This document shows positions 17,007 to 25,270 of a stretch of 35,462 bases of DNA, piece after piece. The first letter of the stretch is position 1, and each line of letters starts with the position of its first letter. Origin of the DNA: Oscillospiraceae bacterium. Its GTDB lineage: Bacteria; Bacillota_A; Clostridia; Oscillospirales; Oscillospiraceae. The notes beneath the pieces were generated by a model, which was not told where the DNA came from, did not search any database, and saw only the letters and a program-made list of their open reading frames with translations. The stretch lies in the NCBI GenBank assembly GCA_017398105.1, contig JAFQHF010000011.1:1-35462 (forward strand), written 5' to 3'. Made by a program: the position numbers and the translations under genes.

Positions 17007-17041
17007 TGTAGGGCGGGGTCATGACCCCGCCCTACATTTTT
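17007..17041 (+). terminator. Palindromic terminator after the gtrA-like gene
   Basis: Two 15-base halves, TGTAGGGCGGGGTCA and its exact complement, form a perfect 30-base palindrome followed by TTTTT, 12 bases past the stop. Confidence 0.75.
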
Positions 17042-17218
17042 ATGTGCTTAGCGGGTTAACGCAGCAAGCTGGAAAATGGCAGCGCAAAAATGCACTACGG
17101 TAGGGCGGCTTGCCCTCAAGCCGCCGCAAACGGCAGCGTTTTTCTATTTTGCGGCGGGCTGAGGGCAGCCCGCCCTACTGCTACTGGATACCATGCTGCG
17201 TTAAGTCGATAAGCATAT
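17042..17218. mobile_element. MITE-like element with terminal and internal inverted repeats
   Basis: Ends 17042-17066 and 17194-17218 are 25-base inverted repeats matching at 21 positions, with the perfect core TTAACGCAGCA. Inside, 31-base arms at 17100-17130 and 17148-17178 are again inverted copies, and each arm folds on itself (GGCGGCTT with AAGCCGCC; GGCGGGCT with AGCCCGCC). ATTTTTAT occurs at both edges (17036-17043 and 17219-17226), as a target duplication would, though it is AT-rich. No transposase frame exists inside. The right copy includes the aroQ stop codon. The hairpins may also end the shikimate operon transcript. Confidence 0.6.
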
Positions 17219-17222
17219 ATTT

Positions 17223-17654
17223 TTATTTCAAAACCGAAAACAGATACTCCACAGCCTCCCGGTAGCCCTGCAGTCCGTGACCCTTGATGGTCTTGCAGCA
17301 GGCCAGCCCTGCGTAGCTGATCTGACGGAAGGCCTCACGGGAATCCACATCGGAGATGTGCACCTCAACCGCCGGGATGGACACGGATTTCAGCGCATCC
17401 AGAATGGCCACGGAGGTGTGGGTATAGGCCGCCGGGTTGATGACGATGCCGTCAAATTTTCCGTAGGCTTCCTGGATCTTATCCACCAGGCAGCCCTCGT
17501 GGTTGGACTGGTACTGCTCAATTTCAATGCCCAGCTCCCTGGCGGTTTCCTCCAGCAGCTTCAGCAGATCGGCGAAGCTGCTTTTTCCGTAGATACCCGG
17601 CTCCCGGATGCCCAGCATGTTGATATTGGGGCCGTTGAGAACGAGAATTTTCAT
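17223..17654 (-). CDS. aroQ: 3-dehydroquinate dehydratase, type II
   Basis: Third step of the shikimate pathway: 3-dehydroquinate to 3-dehydroshikimate. A 143-residue dodecameric-type AroQ with LNGPNINMLGIREPGIYG carrying the catalytic Tyr, the YQSNHEG segment, INPAAYTHTSVAI, VEVHISDVDSREAFR and the late GHGLQGY. It is last in the eight-gene aromatic operon, separated from the aroE-aroK fusion by one base. A repeat element begins just past its stop codon, and that junction overlaps the stop. Confidence 0.96.
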   Translation of the reverse strand: MKILVLNGPNINMLGIREPGIYGKSSFADLLKLLEETARELGIEIEQYQSNHEGCLVDKIQEAYGKFDGIVINPAAYTHTSVAILDALKSVSIPAVEVHISDVDSREAFRQISYAGLACCKTIKGHGLQGYREAVEYLFSVLK

Positions 17655-17655
17655 A

Positions 17656-18876
17656 TTATCCCTCCAGATGCTTCAAAATGGCGGCAACGGTTTGCTCCGG
17701 AGTGCCGTTGTTGTCGATGGTGCAGTCGGCAAAGCGCGCATACAGGGGCTTTCGGATGCGGTACATGTCCGTCAGCCTGTTGGCCTGGGACAGGGGCCGA
17801 CCTTCCGTGGGCAGCACATCCAGCTCCCGCCGGAGCCAGAAAATGGTGCCGTTCTGGTGTAGGTGCGGATAGTTTCTGTCCTTCGTCACGCAGCCTCCGC
17901 CGGTGGCGATGATCAGGGAGGACTGCTTTCCCAGCTCGGAAAGCACCCGGGTCTCATAGTCCCGGAAGACCTCCTCGCCGTCCTGGGCAAAAATCTCCGG
18001 AATGGTCTTTCCGGCCAGTTCTTCAATTTTCTCATCCGCATCCACGGCAGTGCGGCCCAGGGCCCGGGCCAGAAGGGAGGCGATGGTGCTCTTTCCGCAG
18101 CCGGGCATACCGATAAGGATGATGTTCTGCATCTGGGCGGACAGTTTCCGGTGGACGGAGGCGATGACACCGTCATCCAGGGGGGTTCCGCCAAAATACT
18201 CCGCTGCCTCCTTGGCCTGGGCCACCAGCATCCACAGGCCGTTTTCACGGGGCAGGCCCAGCTTTTCCGCCTCCAGCAGCAGCTGTGTCCGGGCGGGGTT
18301 GTAGATCACATCCAGCACGCCCTCCAGGCCGGGGAAATCTTCCAGCTTCACTGGGGAAACCCCGGTCTTCGGATACATGCCCACGGGGGTGGTGTTGACG
18401 ATCACCGCGGCATCGGCGTGCAGGTGCAGATTCTGATAGTTGTTTTCCCCGCTGCGGGAGATGATGATCACCCGGGCTCCCAGGTCTTCCAGGGCCTTTA
18501 CGGCGGTGTTGGAGGTTCCGCCGCTTCCCAGCACCAGTACCTTCTTTCCTGCCACCCGGATGCCGCTGCGCAGCACCATGGAGGTAAAGCCGAAGTAGTC
18601 CGTATTGTGGCCGAAGAGGCTTCCGTCCGGGCGCCGGACGATGGTGTTCACCGAGCCCATCTTCCTGGCCTGGGGACTCAGCTCGGCAAGATAGGGGATC
18701 ACATCCTTCTTATAGGGGATGGTCACATTGATGCCGGTGTAGTCGCCCTGGAGCACAAACGCGCCCACATCCTCCGGCTCCTTTTCAAACAGATCATAGG
18801 AATACGATCCCATCAGGGCATGAATCTGCGGCGAATAGCTGTGGCCCAGCTTCCGTCCCAACAGTCCGCTTTTCAT
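17656..18876 (-). CDS. aroE-aroK: Fused shikimate dehydrogenase - shikimate kinase
   Basis: One 406-residue chain carrying two consecutive pathway steps. Residues 1 to about 245 are AroE: SYSPQIHALMG, INVTIPYKK with catalytic Lys 56, GHNTDYFG with Asp 93, and the NADP loop GSGGTSNTA. From about 249 the chain is AroK: Walker A GMPGCGKST (256-264), the shikimate-binding Asp of VDADEKIEE, FRDYE, ATGGGCV and the lid with EGRPLS. All key residues of both are present. It reduces dehydroshikimate with NADPH, then phosphorylates shikimate with ATP. Separate genes are more usual. Its ATG overlaps the pheA stop by one base (TGATG). Confidence 0.95.
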   Translation of the reverse strand: MKSGLLGRKLGHSYSPQIHALMGSYSYDLFEKEPEDVGAFVLQGDYTGINVTIPYKKDVIPYLAELSPQARKMGSVNTIVRRPDGSLFGHNTDYFGFTSMVLRSGIRVAGKKVLVLGSGGTSNTAVKALEDLGARVIIISRSGENNYQNLHLHADAAVIVNTTPVGMYPKTGVSPVKLEDFPGLEGVLDVIYNPARTQLLLEAEKLGLPRENGLWMLVAQAKEAAEYFGGTPLDDGVIASVHRKLSAQMQNIILIGMPGCGKSTIASLLARALGRTAVDADEKIEELAGKTIPEIFAQDGEEVFRDYETRVLSELGKQSSLIIATGGGCVTKDRNYPHLHQNGTIFWLRRELDVLPTEGRPLSQANRLTDMYRIRKPLYARFADCTIDNNGTPEQTVAAILKHLEG

Positions 18877-20018
18877 CAGACCACCTCACTGTAGCTTCCC
18901 AGATATTTGAATTCCTCACACAGGTCGTCCAGCTCGCACATCAGCTGGATGAATTCCTCGGAATAGATGGAGGTCTCCAGATCGAAATAGAACATGAACT
19001 CGAATTCCCGGTCAGGGATGGGCCGGGATTCCAGCTTGGTCACGTTGATGCCCAGAGTATACAGCCGGGCCAGAACCTTGTACAGGGCGCCGGGCTTGTG
19101 GGGCAGCACCATCATGATGCTGGTTTTGTCGGAGCCGGGGTAAATTTCCAGATTTTTGCTGATGCAGATAAACCGGGTGCGGTTGTTGCCCTTGTCCTGA
19201 ACGGAGGCGGCCAGATTGGCCAGGCCGTACAGCTCCGCGCAGGAGCGGCTGGACAGGGCCGCCACATCGTTCCTACCGGACTTTGCCACCATTTCCGCAG
19301 CGATGGCGGTGTTTGCCACGGGGATCACATTGACCCCGGGCATGGTGTGCAGAAATTCCACACACTGATTGATGGCCTGTTCGTGGGAGTAAACGGTTTT
19401 GATGTCACAGAGCTTTGTGCCGGGATTGGCCAGCAGATTGTGGTCGATCTTCAGCCGGAAGGTGCGCACGATGGAAAAATTGTGCCGGATCATCAGATCA
19501 TACACCTTGGTCACGGAACCCGCAGTGGAATTCTCGATGGGCAGGATGCCGTACTGGCACATGCCCTGCTCGATGGCAGTAAAGACACCCTCGAAGTTCT
19601 TGAAATACAGAATGAAGGGACTCTTGAAAATCTTTTCGCAGGCGATCTGGGAGTAAGCACCCTCCACACCCTGACAGGCGGCGATGGGAGCCTGGGGAAA
19701 CAGCTTGGGGGTATTTTCAATGGACTGGGAAATTTCCTGATACAGGGGGCTGACCTGGCCGTTGCGCTTGCTCTGGTAGCTGCGGCTCAGCTCAAAGAGC
19801 ATGGAGTAAAGCACCCGGGTGTAATTGCTCATTTCCGGCCCTGCCAGCTCCGCCACTTTCTGCAAAATGGCTCGCTCCCGGCCGGGATGGTAAATGGGCA
19901 GGTTATTCTCCCGCTTGTAATCCGCTACCTGGGCGGACACTGCCATCCGCCGGGTGAACAGCTGCACCAGCTCCTGATCGATTTTGTCAATTTCCTGACG
20001 GAGTTCATTCAGATCCAT
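18876..20018 (-). CDS. pheA: Bifunctional chorismate mutase/prephenate dehydratase with ACT domain
   Basis: Makes prephenate from chorismate and then phenylpyruvate, committing to phenylalanine. Residues 1-90 are an AroQ-fold chorismate mutase (LRQEIDKIDQELVQLFTRRM, and the Arg/Lys of ADYKRENNLPI). Residues 110-290 are the dehydratase, with QGVEGAYSQIA, ILPIENSTAGSV and the essential TRF at 281-283. An ACT domain follows (about 300-375) with GAL and ESRP motifs, the Phe-binding feedback site. It begins 3 bases after the aroC stop, with its ribosome site inside the end of aroC. Confidence 0.96.
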   Translation of the reverse strand: MDLNELRQEIDKIDQELVQLFTRRMAVSAQVADYKRENNLPIYHPGRERAILQKVAELAGPEMSNYTRVLYSMLFELSRSYQSKRNGQVSPLYQEISQSIENTPKLFPQAPIAACQGVEGAYSQIACEKIFKSPFILYFKNFEGVFTAIEQGMCQYGILPIENSTAGSVTKVYDLMIRHNFSIVRTFRLKIDHNLLANPGTKLCDIKTVYSHEQAINQCVEFLHTMPGVNVIPVANTAIAAEMVAKSGRNDVAALSSRSCAELYGLANLAASVQDKGNNRTRFICISKNLEIYPGSDKTSIMMVLPHKPGALYKVLARLYTLGINVTKLESRPIPDREFEFMFYFDLETSIYSEEFIQLMCELDDLCEEFKYLGSYSEVV

Positions 20019-20021
20019 GGC

Positions 20022-21113
20022 TTATTTCCTCCTGTGGGTTTGGGTGTTGCTTAAGATGAGATCGTAAACGGCAATGGCCGCCGCCGCTTCCATTACCGGT
20101 ACGGCCCTGGGAACGATGCAGGGATCGTGACGGCCCTGAACGGTCAGCTGCCGGTTTTGGTTCATTTCCAGGGAAATACTCTGCTGAGGCCGGGAGATGG
20201 AGGGGGTGGGTTTGATGGCGGCCCGGAAAATAACCGGCATGGCATTGGTGATGCCGCCCAGAATGCCGCCTGCATGATTGGTCAGAGTCCGAACCAGGGA
20301 ATTCTGCACCGTAAATTCGTCATTATTCCGGCTGCCCCGCATGTGGGCGCAGGCAAACCCGGCACCGAATTCCACACCCTTGACCGCCGGGATGCCGTAG
20401 ACGATTTGGGCGATCCTGCTTTCCACACCGCCGAACATGGGCTCACCGAGTCCTGCGGGAAGTCCCGTGATGCAGCACTCGATGATGCCGCCCACGCTGT
20501 CACCCTCAGCCTTTGCCAAGGCGATTGTCCGGCGCATCCGTTCTCCGGCTTCGGCGCAGAGCACCGGAAAATCCGCACAGATCCCGGACAGATCGGGATT
20601 TACAGGATCTAGGACGGTTTCATCCCATTCCCCGCCGATGCTGACGATCCGGGCGGTGATGACAATGCCCAGTTCTTCCAGCCATTGTTTACATAACCCT
20701 CCGGCTATGCACACTGGAGCCGTCAGCCGTCCGGAGAAATGGCCCCCGCCTGCCGCATCCTGAAACCCGCCGTACTTGATCTGGGCGGTATAGTCCGCGT
20801 GACCGGGCCGGGGACTGTCCTTCAGATTGGCGTAATCCCCGGAGCGGGTATTTTTGTTGCGGATCATGGCGGCGATGGGCGCACCGCAGGTGAAGCCGTC
20901 CACAATGCCGGACAGAAACTCCGGCCTGTCTTCCTCTTTCCGGGGAGTAGACCAGTCATTCTGGCCCGGCGCCCGCCGGTTCAGGAAAGCCCGCAATTTC
21001 TCAAGATCCACGCCCAGACCCGCCGGAATCCCATCCAGCGTCATGCCGATGGCGCTGCCGTGGGACTGTCCGAAAATGGTCAATTTCAGGGATTCACCGT
21101 AGGTGCTGCTCAT
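20022..21113 (-). CDS. aroC: Chorismate synthase
   Basis: Seventh shikimate step: EPSP to chorismate by a reduced-FMN-dependent elimination. The 363-residue protein shows the family signatures GQSHGSAIGMTLDG with the active His at the N-terminus, RRAPGQ and RKEEDRPEF, HADYTAQIKYG, GGHFSGRLTA, and the late GGITNAMPVIFRAAIKPTPS and GRHDPCIVPRAVPV. The start is the ATG at 21113, 5 bases after GGAGG; the upstream TTG at 21125 overlaps that site. It overlaps the end of aroA by 20 bases. Confidence 0.96.
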   Translation of the reverse strand: MSSTYGESLKLTIFGQSHGSAIGMTLDGIPAGLGVDLEKLRAFLNRRAPGQNDWSTPRKEEDRPEFLSGIVDGFTCGAPIAAMIRNKNTRSGDYANLKDSPRPGHADYTAQIKYGGFQDAAGGGHFSGRLTAPVCIAGGLCKQWLEELGIVITARIVSIGGEWDETVLDPVNPDLSGICADFPVLCAEAGERMRRTIALAKAEGDSVGGIIECCITGLPAGLGEPMFGGVESRIAQIVYGIPAVKGVEFGAGFACAHMRGSRNNDEFTVQNSLVRTLTNHAGGILGGITNAMPVIFRAAIKPTPSISRPQQSISLEMNQNRQLTVQGRHDPCIVPRAVPVMEAAAAIAVYDLILSNTQTHRRK

Positions 21114-22290
21114 ACATACCTCCAAGCCGTCTGTATTCTTCGAAAAACTGGGGATAGGATTTGCGGACGCACTCCGCCCCCAGAATGGTTATGCGTTCCC
21201 GGCAGACCGTTGCCGCAATGGCTGCGGACATGGCGATCCGGTGGTCGTTGCAGGCATCCACGGTGCCGCCCCGGAGTCCGGTGCCGAAAACCGTCAGGGT
21301 ATTTTCATCGGCTTCCGCCTTTCCGCCCAGCTCTTCCAGCATGGCGATGACGGAGGCCACACGGTCGGATTCCTTCAGCCGCAGCCGCCGGATATCCGTA
21401 AACACCGCTCCCTGATTGCAGGCGGCAGTGACCGCCAGAATGGGAACCAGATCGGGGATATCCGCAGCGGAAATGGTGATATTCTCCTTCAGCGCAGGCA
21501 GAAGCGCTGCCGCTGCCCGGTCTCCCTGGACAGAATCCAGACGCAGATTGCACAACTCCACCGAACTGCCCAGGGCATTGGCTGCCAGGAAGAAGGCGGC
21601 GTTGCTCCAGTCGCCCTCCACGGTGATCTCCCCGGGGGAAGAGAGCTTCTGCCCACCGGGAATCTGCTCCGGGGAAGCGGTTATGCCGAAATGTGCCAGG
21701 GTTTCCAGCGTCAGCTCCACATAGGGCTTCGATTCCAGCCTGCCGTCAATGGCGATGGTACTGCTGCTGCGAAGATGCACCAGAGCCAGCAGAAGGCCGG
21801 TGATATACTGGCTGGAAATATTGCCCGCGATCCGGTAGGTACCGGCGCGCAGCCTTCCGCGGCAGCGGATGGTATCCGCAGTGGGCCGTTCCAGGGTGCA
21901 GCCCATGCGCTCCATTTCCTCCCACAGGGGAGAAAGAGGCCGCTGCGGCAGCCGTCCGGCCATCCGGAACAGGGTATCCACACCCAGAGCCCCCACAATG
22001 GGCAGCAGAAAGCGCAGGGTAGAGCCGCTTTCCCAGCAGTTCAGCACTGCTTTTTCGGGCAGCTGCGCAACGGGAAACACCTGATAACCCGCTTCGGTTC
22101 TGCGGATATCGGCGCCCAGAGCGCTCAGACAGTCGCAGGTGGCATCCATATCCCGGCTGGTTTCGGGACAGCGGATAAAGGTTGGGCCATCGGCAAAGGC
22201 AGCACAGATCAGCATCCGGTGTGACTGGGATTTGGAGGGGATCACGGCAATGCTGCCTTTCAGGCGTTTGGGAGAAATGGTGATATCCAT
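21094..22290 (-). CDS. aroA: 3-phosphoshikimate 1-carboxyvinyltransferase (EPSP synthase)
   Basis: Adds enolpyruvyl from PEP to shikimate 3-phosphate. The 398-residue protein carries the phosphate-binding KSQSHR in its first repeat, NCWESGSTLRFLLPI (the usual N-x-G-T-x-x-R segment, here with Glu-Ser), SSQYITGLLLAL, DWSNAAFFLAA, the RLKESDRV motif and NDHRIAMSAA. In the loop that decides glyphosate sensitivity, class I enzymes have LGNAGTA, whereas this has NCWESGSTLRF. It therefore looks more like class II or divergent Gram-positive forms; sensitivity is not predictable here. The ATG at 22290 is one base past the aroB stop. Confidence 0.95.
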   Translation of the reverse strand: MDITISPKRLKGSIAVIPSKSQSHRMLICAAFADGPTFIRCPETSRDMDATCDCLSALGADIRRTEAGYQVFPVAQLPEKAVLNCWESGSTLRFLLPIVGALGVDTLFRMAGRLPQRPLSPLWEEMERMGCTLERPTADTIRCRGRLRAGTYRIAGNISSQYITGLLLALVHLRSSSTIAIDGRLESKPYVELTLETLAHFGITASPEQIPGGQKLSSPGEITVEGDWSNAAFFLAANALGSSVELCNLRLDSVQGDRAAAALLPALKENITISAADIPDLVPILAVTAACNQGAVFTDIRRLRLKESDRVASVIAMLEELGGKAEADENTLTVFGTGLRGGTVDACNDHRIAMSAAIAATVCRERITILGAECVRKSYPQFFEEYRRLGGMYEQHLR

Positions 22291-22291
22291 A

Positions 22292-23344
22292 TCAAAGACC
22301 TGCCTCAATAAAGGATTTCAGAGCTTCCACAGCTGTGGGAAGAATGTCGCACCGGCCGATGGCTCTGGGAACAATGAGCTTCACGACTGCGCCGCTGCGC
22401 TTTTTGTCGGACAGGGTATAGCGGTACAGGTCATCACCGGTATAGTCGGTGCCGGTGGGAAGACCGAAGGTTTTAAGCACTGCCAGCAGCCTTTCGCAGT
22501 CCTCCCGGCCCATGTGCCCTAGCTTTGCCGCCGCACGGCTGACAATGGCCATGCCGATGGCAACGGCTTCTCCGTGGGAGATGCCGAAATGGCTTTTTGC
22601 CTCCACGCCGTGACCGATGGTGTGGCCCAGATTCAGCTTCATCCGTGCGCCGGTGTCAAATTCATCTTCCATGACCACATCCCGTTTCCATTCCACACAG
22701 CGCCGGATCACGGTCTCCCGGTCAAAGGAAAGGCCCTCTTTCTCCAGATGAGAGAAAAGCTCCGGATCATACAGCACGCCGTATTTGATGACCTCGGCGC
22801 AGCCGGCCCGGAAGACGGCATCCGGCAGCGTGTTCAGGGTGTCGGTATCGCACAGCACAAGACTGGGCTGGCAGAAGGCACCGCACAGATTTTTTCCCGC
22901 CGGCAGATCAATGGCGGTCTTGCCGCCCACGGAGGAATCCACAGCCGCCAGCAGCGTGGTGGGCACCTGGATAAAGCGGATGCCCCGCAGGAAGGTGGCC
23001 GCCGCGAATCCTGCCAGATCGCCCGCAACACCGCCGCCCAGGGCCACCAGCATATCCGTGCGGGTCAGCTGGTTTTCCGCCAGAAAATTTACCAGCTCCA
23101 GAAAGACAAGGCCGTTCTTGCTTTCCTCTCCTGCGGGAAATATGTAGGTGATCACGGTAAATCCGGCATTTTCCAGACTGCTTACCGCTGTGTTTCCGTA
23201 CAGGGGAAAGACATTGCTTTCGCTGACGACACAGACCTTCCGGGCCCTGCCCAGCTTCACGGCCTCCTGGCCCAGCTTCGGCAGCAGACCGGAGCCGATG
23301 TGAATATCGTATGTTTTGGATGCGTTTACGGTTACGGTCGTCAT
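22292..23344 (-). CDS. aroB: 3-dehydroquinate synthase
   Basis: Second shikimate step: cyclises DAHP to 3-dehydroquinate using catalytic NAD+ and a divalent metal. The 350-residue protein contains YTFPAGEESK-like YIFPAGEESKNG, the NAD-binding VALGGGVAGDLAGFAAATFLRGI, PTTLLAAVDSSVGGKTAID, GKNLCGAFCQP, the metal-ligand stretch RAGCAEVIKYG, and LNLGHTIGHGVE. The start ATG overlaps the tyrA stop by 4 bases (ATGA), a translational-coupling arrangement. Confidence 0.96.
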   Translation of the reverse strand: MTTVTVNASKTYDIHIGSGLLPKLGQEAVKLGRARKVCVVSESNVFPLYGNTAVSSLENAGFTVITYIFPAGEESKNGLVFLELVNFLAENQLTRTDMLVALGGGVAGDLAGFAAATFLRGIRFIQVPTTLLAAVDSSVGGKTAIDLPAGKNLCGAFCQPSLVLCDTDTLNTLPDAVFRAGCAEVIKYGVLYDPELFSHLEKEGLSFDRETVIRRCVEWKRDVVMEDEFDTGARMKLNLGHTIGHGVEAKSHFGISHGEAVAIGMAIVSRAAAKLGHMGREDCERLLAVLKTFGLPTGTDYTGDDLYRYTLSDKKRSGAVVKLIVPRAIGRCDILPTAVEALKSFIEAGL

Positions 23345-24171
23345 CCGTCCACCTGTTCCTTTCGCTTTTTGCCCTCCTCCAGAAGGGCCACCAGTGTGTC
23401 CATATCGTTGTCTGCAATCGCCTTGTGATAGGCCTTCAGGCTGTTGATGTAGAAATCCAGCTCGAAGAGGACATTTTCCTTATTTTCCATAAACAATTCC
23501 GCCCACATCTGCGGATTCAGCCAGGCGACCCGGGTCAGGTCTTTATAGCTGCCCGCGCTGAAGCCCTTGTGAGACAGGGCAGTGGGGGATTTGATGAAGG
23601 CGTTGCTGAGAATGTGGGGCATCTGAGAGGTAAAGGCGATCATCCGGTCATGCTCTTCGGCAGTGGTCACAGAGAAGAAGCCGAACTGACAGGGCTTCAG
23701 GGCGGTCTTTACCCGATCCAGCAGAACGATGTCGTCAAACACCGGCGGTACCAGAACCATGGGCGCACCCTTGAAAAGGCCCGCTCTGCTGTACTTAAAC
23801 CCGGAAAACTGGGAACCGGCCATGGGATGACCGCCCACAAAGGTAAATCCGTGCGTTTCCGCCAGAGGGAAGCACCGGCGGCAGATCTCCGTCTTAATGC
23901 CGCAGCAGTCCATGACCAGCGCGCTTTTCGAGATCAGATGAGCGTTGCTTTCCAGCCAGGAGGCGCTGCCGTCCGGATAAATAGACAGAAGGATCAGATC
24001 GCAGGATGGAATGGTTTCTTCATTCAGCTTCCCATGAACGGCACCGGCCAGCATGGCAAACGACAGCATGCTTTCGTTTTGCTCAATGGCATAGACAGTA
24101 TGGCCTTCCAGCGCATAGGCTCTGGCCAGAGAGCCGCCGATCAGTCCAAGACCCAGGATACCGACTTTCAT
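23341..24171 (-). CDS. tyrA: Prephenate dehydrogenase
   Basis: Oxidatively decarboxylates prephenate to 4-hydroxyphenylpyruvate, committing to tyrosine. A 276-residue monofunctional form with the N-terminal dinucleotide motif GLGLIGGSLA, an acidic end (YAIEQ) favouring NAD, the MDCCGIKTEI segment, the signature GGHPMAGSQFSG with the catalytic His, and the helical domain with TSQMPHILSNA. It lacks the C-terminal ACT domain found in many Gram-positive TyrA proteins, so feedback by tyrosine would have to act elsewhere. ATGA overlaps link it to the DAHP synthase before it and to aroB after it. Confidence 0.95.
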   Translation of the reverse strand: MKVGILGLGLIGGSLARAYALEGHTVYAIEQNESMLSFAMLAGAVHGKLNEETIPSCDLILLSIYPDGSASWLESNAHLISKSALVMDCCGIKTEICRRCFPLAETHGFTFVGGHPMAGSQFSGFKYSRAGLFKGAPMVLVPPVFDDIVLLDRVKTALKPCQFGFFSVTTAEEHDRMIAFTSQMPHILSNAFIKSPTALSHKGFSAGSYKDLTRVAWLNPQMWAELFMENKENVLFELDFYINSLKAYHKAIADNDMDTLVALLEEGKKRKEQVDG

Positions 24172-25169
24172 ACTGCGACCTCACGAATCTGACGGACTTT
24201 TTGATTCAGAACCTGGAACTGGGGTGGTGTCAGCGCCTGTGGGCCGTCGCACATGGCGCAGGAGGGATTGTTGTGGACTTCAATCATGATGCCGTCGGCA
24301 CCGCAGGCAGCGGCGGCACAGGCCATGGGTGCAACCAGGGAGGCCTTGCCGGTGGCGTGACTGGGGTCAACGATCACAGGCAGATGGCTCAGATTGTGCA
24401 GCACGGAGACAGCGGACAGATCCAGGGTATTGCGGGTAGCGGTTTCAAAAGTGCGGATACCGCGCTCGCAAAGGATCACCTGCTCGTTGCCTTCGCTCAT
24501 GATGTATTCCGCGCTCATCAGCAGCTCCTGCAGGGTATTTGCAAGTCCCCGCTTCAGCAGGATGGGCTTTTTGGTTTTGCCCAGTTCCTTCAGAAGGTCA
24601 AAATTCTGCATATTCCGTGCACCCACCTGAATGACATCCACATCGGCAAACAGATCCAGGGTGGAAATATTCATGATTTCCGTTACGATAGGCAGGCCCG
24701 TTGCGGCCTTTGCCTTCAGCAGAAGCCGGATGCCCTCGTCCTTCATGCCCTGGAAAGCGTAGGGGGAGGTGCGTGGCTTAAACGCGCCGCCCCGGAGCAG
24801 ATCAGCGCCGGAAGCTTTGACTGCCTGGGCAACTTCAATGATCTGCTCCTCAGACTCCACACTGCAGGGTCCGGCGATCATGGCAAAGTGACCGCCGCCG
24901 ATTTTTACGTTTCCGATCTCAATGACGGTGTCCAAAGGGTGAAATTTCCGGTTTGCCTGCTTGTAAGGCTCAGAAACACGCTTGACGGTTTCCACCATGT
25001 CCAGACTTTTCAGAAGATCCATATCCACCCGGCTGGTGTCACCCACAAGGCCAAGTACGGTTACCTCTGCACCTTCGGAAATATGGACATCCAGATTCAT
25101 TGCTTTCAGCCAGCCCACCAGATGACTGGTCTGCTCAGGTGTTGTACCATGCTTGAGAACCGCGATCAT
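24168..25169 (-). CDS. aroF: 3-deoxy-7-phosphoheptulonate synthase, class I-beta (AroF, Thermotoga/Bacillus type)
   Basis: First gene of the shikimate operon. The 333-residue protein has an N-terminal ferredoxin-like/ACT-type regulatory domain (about 1-70). Its KdsA-like barrel follows: IAGPCSVES, LRGGAFKPRTSPYAFQG, TEIMN, VDVIQVGARNMQNF, LLKRGLANT, ILCERGIRTFE and VDPSHATGK. It makes DAHP, the same product as the separate class I enzyme at 12.7-13.7 kb, but belongs to a different subfamily. The start is the ATG at 25169 with AGGAGA 8 bases upstream; the site lies directly after the attenuator terminator. It overlaps tyrA by 4 bases. Confidence 0.94.
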   Translation of the reverse strand: MIAVLKHGTTPEQTSHLVGWLKAMNLDVHISEGAEVTVLGLVGDTSRVDMDLLKSLDMVETVKRVSEPYKQANRKFHPLDTVIEIGNVKIGGGHFAMIAGPCSVESEEQIIEVAQAVKASGADLLRGGAFKPRTSPYAFQGMKDEGIRLLLKAKAATGLPIVTEIMNISTLDLFADVDVIQVGARNMQNFDLLKELGKTKKPILLKRGLANTLQELLMSAEYIMSEGNEQVILCERGIRTFETATRNTLDLSAVSVLHNLSHLPVIVDPSHATGKASLVAPMACAAAACGADGIMIEVHNNPSCAMCDGPQALTPPQFQVLNQKVRQIREVAV

Positions 25170-25193
25170 GAAAACATCTCCTAACAAAAATAA

Positions 25194-25218
25194 CGCCGCA
25201 CGGGCAATTCGTGCGGCG
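25194..25218 (-). terminator. Attenuator terminator before the shikimate operon
   Basis: On the minus strand CGCCGCACG and CGTGCGGCG form a perfect 9-base stem with a 7-base loop followed by TTATTTTTG, then the ribosome site of the first gene. Its 5' arm can instead pair upstream: 25215-25226 with 25233-25242 gives about ten pairs with one mismatch and one bulge, an antiterminator. A third option pairs leader bases 25317-25325 with 25250-25259 (nine pairs, one bulge). Mutually exclusive folds of this kind are what attenuation needs. Confidence 0.8.
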
Positions 25219-25270
25219 CCTTAAAATACAAATTTAAGCTCCTGAAAAATACCTGCAGCACAAATTGCTA

